IMG/VR virus record: IMGVR_UViG_3300032093_000041
Span: 41,679-105,678 of that record
DNA from: a virus
Length of the DNA: 64,000 nucleotides
Reading direction: 5' to 3' (one strand)
In this document: positions 12,101-22,100 of the stretch, piece after piece
How the letters are laid out: the number at the start of each line of letters is the position of its first letter
How positions within the stretch are numbered: the first letter of the stretch is position 1
Notes under the pieces: model-generated
Database searches by the model: none
What the model was told of the DNA's origin: nothing
Seen by the model: only the letters and a program-made list of their open reading frames with translations
Position numbers and translations under genes: made by a program

Positions 12101-12925
12101 GATTATGAGTCGATAGACGATATTGGATACGAAAACCTAATGAAAGAGTCGCAAGTATCTGTGGCCATGCCTATTAATGCTGTTTTAAATATGTTTGCTG
12201 ATAACGAGTTTAAAACGCTATTTGAAACAAACACCAGCCAAGGCAATGTCAACACTTCAGCTCGGGCCGCAGCAGAATTTGCGATGTTCGGAATCCTCCC
12301 CTCATATAAGGGGAAGAGGCCTGCTTACGGAATTTTGCACGTCGGCGGAATGACAGAAGATGCAATAAAAAACACGAACCAGTACGGACCCATAAGAATT
12401 GTCCTAAACCCCGACATGAATGAAAAGGTTACTTGGACAGAAATTGACTCACTGTCCTTGATGTCAACAGCTTCAACGTTAAAGAACCCGTCACAGCATG
12501 GGCTTTTTGGACAAAGGCTTACTTCTGACACCCCCTTTACAAGGGTTTCGGCAGCCGACATTATCTCTCTTATCGAGCGTGGCCGAGATGTATCAAATAG
12601 CGCAGACGACAAGAGTGCCATAGGTAGGTCCAAATATGCAGAAGCTCAAATTCATTCAAAGATAACTCTGGAAGACATTCAATACATTGTCGTTGACGAC
12701 ACCGACTTTAGATGGGGGGATATTGATTTTCCTCCATTTGGTCCTGATGGGATGATTCTGATGCAGGACGACGATGGTTATGAGGAAGCAGCAGATGAAT
12801 TTCCCGATGACATTATGGATTATGAAGGATTTATTCAGATATCCAAAATTGCAGAATCTCTTAACATTCCCGTTGTTCTGCTCAGTGATATAACAAATGC
12901 TGGCGAAGAGGTGGTGAGGCCGTGA
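9122..12925 (+). CDS. Polyvalent protein (1267 aa) ending in DUF3626/ART-like domain
   Basis: A basic N-terminus leads into ISGKA at residue 46. Residues 68-100 (MNPTTARDADMDGMVLEG then IPTIRQGRG and DPTPGG) contain a D-x-D-x-DG loop and are closely repeated in the 3927-residue protein downstream. AGRM occurs at residues 105-108, ISGRM at 272-276 (nt 9935) and ISGKM at 735-739 (nt 11324), dividing the protein into segments. After residue 276 comes a short GDTFSSDD...WKFDGKLWV stretch of the kind found as a module in phage structural proteins. The C-terminal segment (about 1065-1180: RPAYGILHV, YGPIRIVL, EAQIHSKITLEDIQYIVV) matches the pattern of DUF3626/ADP-ribosyltransferase-like phage toxins. 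It ends as GTGA with the next gene. ADP-ribosylation of a host target is the likely activity of the tail segment; the rest is unknown. Confidence 0.75.
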   Translation: MLIENEDEKPRNRKLRRNKKNWEKLREKPIVAIDTLSGGGLVSGQISGKALGGRIGRRIGGASKPMDMNPTTARDADMDGMVLEGIPTIRQGRGMPDPTPGGEVAGRMGREQNKEEFVGVDKLLRQHFSQFAKFQEWTKNKDWNAFHRNHFDWWMFPIPLGSNSYRDEYNIAGEPLEELRQNKRYMATLASAMRMYTRSIGWDMDSQEWINNAEIERGQEPVRSLNRARLLKIAQSAEAHGLDNELSSMSHMVNDMRSNGIPTGNDEYWNSISGRMSNPDRPNFPLNPKQGDTFSSDDPEDTRIWKFDGKLWVRQDGGGRRSATVGFRKAGGSGGKSISPSASSIRAGSERTVKYGSPAFDELWERRDKENEQADGTNLTFDWKNEESRLYYLSVFGKFPNTHPKNRKKVGWAKFGGGNEPGNYSGGTHSWIAAVKNQLRELGISLVPQEHPKMGDQYGSWISFSGSPGASAAEGASAKQLLSHLAETISPDTFYEHFEAWIRNPFVTAQKNGKDVGVRLAFNNDKEKLLNEYRRRVIALRDALYSHFGNEVDEVAETMVKPLTDSSGKSSTNTGNDWVDLTENARWASNLIKQQVSNILEQEKPRSEERLAYLLDSRLQSKLPDEIRQQIRTSPSFIRGLLQEEFKNRDWGRGDNFSQIDLMPSVDDETVSLIEELADEFIEKLISENADVSVVSDADSKNFIDSFVQDSSMRTSAAKPMLQSKLSNRIARGQISGKMGNTPENDIEAKDLEYDPDTPEHLGNHFTSKHEGYDVRPNPVDNVLDARNTGAPLEWLVPGSYHPEIKELVNGLTDKVLELGFASYLQTNPDFYMGSKDTAGRDAASEFRGWLGGWIGATVSKIMALGDFGEDFELDDGHRDFIRNFVGDMADTMTRFSDIPREDPDGRGGNTMQVLRGLISRVPGFGSGGSMTSDLSQEVNDIASGLAMRAIHAGLKINNMQRMGISDRRRANQDTLDWWNSAIGAGLLSTSPSDYESIDDIGYENLMKESQVSVAMPINAVLNMFADNEFKTLFETNTSQGNVNTSARAAAEFAMFGILPSYKGKRPAYGILHVGGMTEDAIKNTNQYGPIRIVLNPDMNEKVTWTEIDSLSLMSTASTLKNPSQHGLFGQRLTSDTPFTRVSAADIISLIERGRDVSNSADDKSAIGRSKYAEAQIHSKITLEDIQYIVVDDTDFRWGDIDFPPFGPDGMILMQDDDGYEEAADEFPDDIMDYEGFIQISKIAESLNIPVVLLSDITNAGEEVVRP

Positions 12926-13128
12926 TTGAGCTATTTGCCACCGGGCCAGGTGGGAGACAAAAAATGTTTAAAACCCATTCCGTCATGGTTGGAAATTCTC
13001 CTGTCTACTTTGGATACATACTCAGGAACGGCGAAAAAGGTGGAATAATTAACTTATCGTCCGTTGTTGCCTCTAATCCAGTTTGGACAGTCGTTGACGA
13101 ATTTATCGCAGATACTAAACCAGAGTAG
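12922..13128 (+). CDS. Hypothetical protein, 68 aa
   Basis: A GTG start at 12922 overlaps the stop of the preceding polyvalent gene (GTGA), giving a 68-residue soluble protein with a beta-rich look (FKTHSVMVGNSPVYFGYILRN). No motif is recognised. Its position between two polyvalent genes in one operon suggests a small virion or accessory factor. It may be an immunity or chaperone partner of the upstream ART-like domain, which is speculation based only on adjacency. Confidence 0.6.
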   Translation: MIELFATGPGGRQKMFKTHSVMVGNSPVYFGYILRNGEKGGIINLSSVVASNPVWTVVDEFIADTKPE

Positions 13129-13148
13129 AAGAAATCTTTACAAAACAC

Positions 13149-16100
13149 ATGACTGATACGCAGAACATAGACATTGAGCAAAAAGACGTTCTTGGGGCTC
13201 CGCGCAGAGTGCGCACTACCGACCCGGACGTTTTCTCTGACCCAGAATCGGCCAGAGTTGCTGCGCGACGTCTTGGATGTATTGGGATTAGAAGATATCT
13301 AAACCGCTCAGGCGGAGAGTCATGGATGCCATGCACCAATGAGTCCGACTACAGAAAATATAGCGGGATAGGTGTTTCTGGTCGTAGGTTCCGACGCCAG
13401 CAGCTGGAAAGAGATATCAGGCAAATCACCGGCCGAGGCAAGCTTGCAAAGAAGACTTTAGAAGAAGCTGTCGAAACGAAAGCAAGCAAAAAAAATAACT
13501 ACACAAAGCCGGAATTGCGCGAGAGAATCAAGCAGCGAATTATGGCTGGCTCTGAGGGTGGAGCCCCCGGACAGTGGTCTGCAAGAAAAGCGCAAATGCT
13601 CGCTCAGGCGTATAAAAAAGCAGGTGGCGGATACAAGACTGGCGGAAAAAGCAAAACGCAACGTTCGCTTTCTTCGTGGACTAAAGAAAAATGGACCACG
13701 AGCGACGGTAAAAAAGCTCGCAGAGGTAGCTACACCAGAAGATACTTGCCAGCTAAAGCGTGGTCAAAGCTGACACCGGCGCAAAGAGCGGCTACCAACA
13801 GGAAGAAAATACAGGGTTCTCGCAGCGGAGAACAGTTTGTCCCTAATACGGATGCGGCAAGAACGGCACGCAAACGTTCAGTTAGGGGCGTAAAACACGT
13901 TGAGTTTTATGACGGCATCGAAACAAAATCAATCGATGGTCTGATAGAGGAAAAGGCATTATCTCGTCGTTCTTCCAGAAGAACTCTTAGAACTCCTGGT
14001 GCGTTGCGTCCTAGATTGGGAGCAACCGGACAGGATATGAATCCCGCAACAGCGAGAGACGAAGACCTAGACGGCTTAGTTCTTGAAGGAATTCCCACAA
14101 TTAACCGTGGTCGCGGTGTAATTGACCCAACCCCGGGCGGAAGACCGAGTCGGTGGGTGCCAAGAATGCGGCCTCAAAGGACGCAAGCGCCAACACCGGA
14201 AGAAAAACCTCAGCCTCGTAGGCAGTTGCTCCAGCGACCAGAAAGATTGCCAAAACCAAAGGCTGAAAAAGTACGCGAATCTAAACTTAATTGGCTCCCA
14301 GAAGATGCTGATAAATGGACAGAAGACGATGCCCAGAGGTTGCTCGATACGCAAAAAGCTTCCGGTCTTTCTTACGGTGAATTTGCAAAACAGAACGGAC
14401 TTTTTGCTAACGACGTTCGTGAATCAGTAGAAAGACAAAAGTCTCGACGCAAAAAGCGCATCAGTGCTTTTCGCAAAAATAACCCCAAACTTTTTGCTGC
14501 TGTTAACAGTTTTGGAGCTGTTAAAGACGAGGCAATGGAAGCGGTTTCTAGAGGAAAAGTTAACAACTGGGGCTCACTTGTTTCATGGGCGTTTAAAGAC
14601 AATGACTTAAAGCGCCAAAGACTAAACGACAGGGCGGTAAACGACCTATTTAACAATGTGTCAAATGGTCTTGACCCAGACGGAAAGTCAGATGTAGTTC
14701 TTGGTTTTGTGCCGTCGCGCACGAAACAAGGAGAAATGACTAAGACTTTTGCCCGAGCAAACAATCTTCCCGATGGTTTCGTTAGTAGATACAAGACTCC
14801 GAGAACAGCCATACAGCCAGCTAGAAGAATTACTTCCACGGCCGAACGAGCAGAACGTCGTGGAGAGCGACGCGTTGGAAGAATAAGCAGAGACATAGAG
14901 GCAACAGCTAGGGCGTTTGAAAGGTTTGACGCTATTTCCGGCCGCATGGGTGGGATATCAGGACGCATGGCAACACCGTCTGGCCCAGACTCACAGTGGA
15001 CAAACCAAGAAAAAGCACAGTGGAAAGCCGGTCAGTGGCGTAAGAGGTTCCTCTTCGATGAAGCCCTAAGTACTGCAAGGGTTAATTTATCACCTGAAAT
15101 GCAGGCACATATTGCCAAGTATCCTGATGCCGCAACTGCAGCAAGAGCAATCCTTGACCTATCTGACCAAGATTTAGACAAGCTGTTCAAGGGTCATAAT
15201 GACGCGCTCAAAGCAGCGAACGTAGCCATTAAACCTCCAAGAAAAGATGAACTTCCGCTTCTTCCGTCTGAAGTTGCTGCAGCAGCACAAATCAAACGTC
15301 CTCTCGTTAGAAGCTTCCTTGATGAGTACAAAAAAATGGCACCGAATGGGACTTTGTCGCGTCTTGATGTTGACGTACTCTCTAATGAAGACATTGAAGA
15401 ACTGTTTAATCGCTACATACTGCCAGAGATGGTCGACCCAACAAAGCTCGATGCTGCTGGTGTAATTGATGTTGCCCAGAGAATTTCTCAACCGGGCCAA
15501 GAAAATTCACCGCTGCGCCTGCTGGACAATCTTGCATATATGGCCGGCGACGATGCGATGAGCCTGGAAGCAAGAAGAAGAGTTCTTCAAGAAAAACTTG
15601 CCGCTGGTGTTGCTCAGGGAACCATGACCCCGGCTCAACAGCAGGCAACACAAAATGCGCTTGATGCCCTAGATGAAGAACTAGCAAAACTAATAGCTGA
15701 CTACGAAGCTGGAAAGCCTTTAGATTCGTCTATACCGTTGCAGCCTTTAGACGACCCGAGGCAAATGCCAAGATGGGCTGGCGGACGTAGGGCGCTTAGT
15801 TTTGAAGACCCAGTAACAGCAGATGATTACATCATGTTTTTGTTGGAAAACAATGACATTGGCTTCCACCCAGAATGGGGTCCAATCACCAAGCCTGAAT
15901 GGGAGAACTGGTCAGAAGACATACAGGAGAGGGCCGCAGAAGCAGAACGCGTCTATAGAGAAGGCGGAGAACTAGAAGCTAAAGACGCCATAGACGCTTT
16001 GAATGCAGAGTATCAGCAATGGACACAGGTTGGTCTTGAGGCAGGATGGATTCAAGAGCCAGAAGAAGACGAAGAGTTTGAAGAACCGCAGCCTGAGCGC

Positions 16101-19100
16101 CCAATACGTGATGAGTTTGGTGTTCTCGATGAAGATTGGGTATGGAACACAGAACACGGTTCCCCCGAAGAGCTTGGCGTAACCGACGACCCAGCAACGT
16201 GGGCTCAACACCCGGACAACGTCGAAGACGACGGCGTAACCCTAATCCCACTTGACGAACTAGAAGAATTGATTCTCAAGTATGCGCCGAAACAGTTTCA
16301 AGCTGACCTTCTCGAAATACTAAAGCCAAGTGAGTGGACAGACCCACACAACGGTCATATCGACCAAAGATACATTGACCTCCCGCCCGAATTAATTGAT
16401 TATTTTGTCGGACAAGCAATGGGAACAATGCCGCCGACCCCATCAAGCTCAGGACAGATGCCAACACCAAACCTTGGTGGAATACAAGGTGATGGAGTTG
16501 GACTTTCCGACCCGGGCGGACCAAGACTTCGCAAGGGCATACCTTTTATACCAAGGAACATCAACTGGGACTCTGCATTGCGCATGTTCCAGCGAATTCT
16601 AAATAAACAAGGAAAACAAGCATCGTCAAAAGGCTCTTATGCAACTGCAAGTCGCCAGTATGACCCAGCACTTGGTGTTTATGACGACTGGGGTGCACTA
16701 CAGCTACAGAACCAGTTTGTAGAGGCTGCAAAGGAAGCCCGCGAGCTTTACGTTACGGGAACTGGACAAGATTCTCGCAAAGCTCGAGAGCAGGTTTGGA
16801 ACCTTCTTCAATCAGGAAGAACTCCGCAAGAAATAAGCCATGAACTGATTATTTTTGGTGCAGACCAGCCGGACACAAATAGGCCTCCTCAGCCAATTGA
16901 TTTGCGTGACTTGGTTAAAGCTGCAGCAACACAGTACGCAATAGATAACAACATCAAAACTTCAGATGTAACAAAACTTCTCAATGCAGCAGACCAGGCT
17001 TTCAATTCTGATACAGCGCGTCAAGAGGCGTTTAGGAGAAGCCAGCTTGAGCGCTTGCGTGACGACCTAACCCGTCTATTTAGCGGCCAAAGCCCACAAC
17101 AAATCATTAGCTCTATTGATGGTCTGATTGAAGAAACAGAAAGAAAGAAATGGTTTGCTGACCAGGCATACAGAATTGAACGCGGACATGATGCTCGGTT
17201 AAGAAAAGCCGCTCTTGACCTTGCTGAGTCATATCCTGTTCCAACCGCTCGTCGCGCAATATTTATGGAACCAGATGGGACCATAACTGACAGCCCAAGC
17301 CGTAGAGCAAAAGCCCTCTATCAGGAGCCATACACTGGCGAAGTAACTGACGACGACACGAGGGGATGGCCTCAGGCGTTTGATGAAGGTTATGACCCAA
17401 CACAAATAAGTCGGGCACGCCATGCTAACCGCATATATCGCTGGTGGAGACAAAACTGGGGTTACATCGAGCGAAACGAAAATGGTGAAATTACTCGCGA
17501 ATATGTAGGTCCGCTGCAGGGAACACTAAAGGCTCATCAGCTTCACGCACGTAAATACGGAAACGAAGGTCTTGCTGGAACAACTGCGTATGCAACAAGA
17601 ACAGCAGATTCTCGAGTCCAGCAGCTTCGTGAAGTAAAAAGAACCATAGAGGGGGCGCGGCAAGAGGGTCGAGGCATGGGAATATCTGGCTTCATGCGAA
17701 GCGGTGGGCCGAACCTTTACGATGAATATTCACGGAAAGCAGCTCGCGTACTTGTTTCGGGACGCCGCAAAAACAAACCTTCATCAATGCTGCTTGGCTA
17801 CGATTCTGACGAAATGCCAATTACAAGAGCAATGAGGACGGCATTTTCTGGAGGAAGTGGGAAGTTCCTTGGAGCATCTAATGAGCATTCATTTGCTGCA
17901 TTAATGAACCCCGAGAACGTTGACTACTTTAAACATCTATCACCGGTGGAGAAAGACTACTTTAGAGCCCTCTACTCAAATCCAGACTTTGTCGTTGCCG
18001 TATCAAAAGATGTGACTGCACCGCTGCCGAACAGAACACGCGGTGCTTCCACCGTCTCCCCAGACGAAGCAATAATAAATGCATTCCGTTCGTCTATGGA
18101 TGCAACGCGACCAACGATTTCTGGTCAGATGGGATTGAGGAGAACGCTAAGCAACGCTAGCAGAGTTGCAAGATACAACCCTGAGAGATGGCAGCGAGAA
18201 TATTTAACAGCTAGAAATAGTTTCCGGATGACCTCGCCTTTCAGGGGCAAGAAAAAGCAGAACTACAAGCTTGAACAAATAACTCTGAAAGACAGCGTTT
18301 TTAAGCCAGTAGAAGGTCTTTATCTTGTAGATGCAGATACAAAAAATGTTATCGACGGACCTTTCAAATCAGATGAATTAGGTTTATTGGCCAGTGAAAA
18401 AGCCAAGGGCGCAGAAACAAGCGTTATATCTAAAAATTATCCTCGTCCATGGGAGCAAATGCCTGAGATTCAGGAGCTAATTGCTAACGGCGTGAGTAAT
18501 GAATTGCGTGATTTTATGACGCTGGACTCACACAAGATAAGCGACATACGCAGCACTGTTTACGACACTATTGAAGGCAAAATTAACCAATATGCACTAG
18601 ACCTTGATAAGGGCGTCCCACAGAAAGCGTCAGATACGGCAATATTTAGTCGCGACCCTGATACGGGGGCGCTAATGGTTCTTCTTATACAAAGAGCGTT
18701 CGGTCCACACAAAGACGATACCGGTGCATGGGTTCTCCCTGGAGGGTTTGCTGACCCTGGCGAAACCGCACTAGAGACAGCATTGCGTGAACTAGAAGAG
18801 GAAGTAGGACTAAAAGTAAGTCCGACAGATGCGCGCGTTAAGCAGATAGGAACAATAACAGCACCAGACTGGGATGTGCGCTTTACAAAAGGCGTAGAGG
18901 TCAGTGGTACTGCGTTGTTTGTATCTCCAGACGCTGCCTTTAAGGCTGGAGATGACGCGCTGAGAGCGCAATGGTTCCCTGTTCAGGATATAGCGGACGG
19001 AAAACTTCCAATCGGGTTCGGACATGTCGCGTGGATTAAGAACGCTATGGCTCTGGAAGTTGATGACCCGGCAAACTATGGTCCTGACTACGAAAGTTTA

Positions 19101-22100
19101 AGAACAGGTTTAGACCGTGTTGAAAGAGCAACGCGTGCTAGGAATAAAGAACTAATTGAAATTTCAAACAGCTGGCGCAAAGAACTGAATAAAGGCAGAG
19201 CAAAAGCCGACAAGATAAAACTTTTTGACGAAAAAAACCTTGGTTCATATTCCGCTTGGGAACTAGCTCCATCAGACGACATGATGAGGCTCGGCTCAAT
19301 ATCCCGCATGAGGCTAATGGGCAGAGAGGTAACTCCAGAATCTATTGCCGCGGACGTAGAAAGAACCCGTGAAAACCGTCTATCCAGAGTTGGTTCAAAT
19401 TTTGGTCCGTCAATATCTGGACGCATGGGTGAAGGGTTTGAAAACAACATGAACGACATGCACTTAAGAGGCATGTCGTCTGACGAAATAAAAAATAAGC
19501 TGCGCCAAGAAAATGGCGTCAGTGAAGAGGATATAAATCGTTACGTTCTCTATAGCGGAATACAGTTGTCTAAAACTTCAGACAATGTTTCAGCTTCAGA
19601 GCGAAAAATGTTTGACGAGATGATATCCAGCGGAGGCTCAATTAGAGACTTGGCAAAAAAGAACAAAATATCTTTTACGGAAGCAATGGATGTTGTTGTA
19701 AAAGTAGAGTCTTCAATCGGCAATAGAGAGCCGGCCATAAATGCAGCATTGCGCAAAGCAATTATGAATGATTCTTTTATTTCTGGAGCAGAAAAAGCGG
19801 CGATGGTGCAGCGACTACATGGAGCATCGCGTGCCTCTGTAGCAAAATTTATGGGTATGTCGGTGGAGCGATACGGGGAAGTAGAAGCATCGATAATAGA
19901 CAACCTAAAAGCTCGCAACCCGAAAATGTTTAAGTCTGCCGGTGCATGGTCTTCAAATCCAGAATCCTTATTTGCAGAACAAGATATTTTTATGCGTTAT
20001 GTTCATGGCAAGCAGCCACTAAACCGCATAGCAGAAGACCTTGGCATGACCGAAAAAATGGTCGATGGCATAGTAAAGCGATACGCCAGATGGAAAAATT
20101 CAAATGCTCCTCTAGAGAGAGCAGCAATCAAACAATCAATTTCGCAGTTTGGTTCAGCATTGAACGCTGGTGAAATTCAAATGATGCGTCGCTTGTCGGA
20201 CGGAGAAAATATATTCCAATTCTCCGAAAGAACAAACATGCCGAAGAAAGCTGCAATACGCATGTATAACTCGGCAATGCGTAAAATGCATATGGAATCC
20301 GGAGTTTCTCCTCTTTCAAGAAACTTTGACGCCAACATATATAAGGCGATACCTAAAGAGTGGATTTCTCCGTCATTCTTGTTCGAAAAAAATCCACCGA
20401 AGGCAACTAGGGCAATATCTGGCAAAATGTCAGACGTAGCAAAGAGCGCTAACAAATTTAACGCAGAAAAACGTTCTTACATGACATCCCCTATGTCTGC
20501 TTTGCGCGAAAAAGTAAAAGATATTCGCCAGGAAATGAGAGACCAAATACAGAATCTTTCATCTACGTCGGCTTATATGCATCCAGTATTTGGAGGGCAA
20601 GAAGGCATAGACAAAATGGCGGCGCTCGGTGCTTACATAAAAAGGACAATAGATGAATCTGTCCTAGAGGCTGTCGTGGATGCCGCACGAAAGTCAGGCT
20701 CACGGTTTTCAGGAGATAGAGAAGAAATTGCTAAGCGAGCAATGAATAAAGCTCGCAAATCTTTGATGGAAGATTTGTGGATGAAGAGAGAAATGATTGA
20801 TTTTTCTCTCGACATGCATGAAATGATTGAATCCGCATCTTGGCCATGGAGAATGTGGCAGCCAGACAGTCCTGAATGGCAGCGCCATAGGAACATCCCA
20901 GAGCTGATGGAAACATACAAAACGAACACGCCAAAGGGTCGCCAGGCATATATAAATGCCGGCTTCTACATGCCGCTTGGCGATAATGAGATGTTTGAAT
21001 TCCTAAATGCTGTCGAGGAAAACAATTCCATTAGCGGGAGAATGTCAAACCCGAGACAGTGGGCTCAATCTAGAGACCTATACGACATAATTGGAGTTTC
21101 GGAAACAGCAACAGACGAAGAGCTAAAAAAAGCCTTTAGAGCTAAATCTCGCGTGCTTCACCCAGACGTTAACAATTCTCCAGATGCTACTGAGCAATTC
21201 AAAGAACTTGGATTCGCATGGGAAACACTAAGCAATAGCAGGTTAAGAAACCAATACGATTCATGGCGAGCAGGACGAACTTCACGCCAATCTTCTTCGG
21301 CGAGACCAAATAACACAGACATTGCTGACGATGACATTGACGTAAGTCAATACACAGACCAAGACCTATATTTATATGACGATAAGGGTCGCCTATGGCC
21401 GCGGCATAACGCAAATAGAGACGACTGGCCTACCGCTCCGTTTACTCAGTCAACCGTGTTCCCGCAACGCCAATGGGTCGAAAAAGAATTTGACGAATGG
21501 TCAGACTGGACTCGCCACGGCATACAGCCATCACGCCCAGCAGGAAGTGCTCTATGGGGTGAGGGTAGAGGTACGCGAGACCTTGGTGGTGACGGTGAGA
21601 TTGATGACGATGGACAAGGAGGACCTGGCCCATCTTCTGGACCTCGTGGGCCATTTAATCCAACTTCAGGTAGCCCTGCTAATGCCTACTTCGTAGAACA
21701 ACAAGTTAGGCGTGACCTTGGTCCGGATGCAACTGACGAAGAAGTGCTAGCTGAGCTAATCAGGAGAATGACCGGTGGTGGGCGTGGCCCATCAATGAGC
21801 TCTTCTCCTGGTTCAATATCGGGTCGCATGTCATCGTCGTTCCCTCCTCTTGATGACAGCGTTCAAAAACGTCTTGGATTGCAAAATCTTCCTAGTTCAT
21901 ATGACCAATCTGAACTTACGAAACAGCATCCAAAACTTACGTTTGATGTTTACAAAGCCAACATTGGCGAACCATCTGTTGAAGTAACCACAACATTTGG
22001 CGGAAAGTCAAATGTCAGCAAGTATCGCTACGACAACGTTTATCGCCCCATTATTGATGCATTGGTAGCAGGAGTACAACGCCCTACTGGAGGAAAGCGT

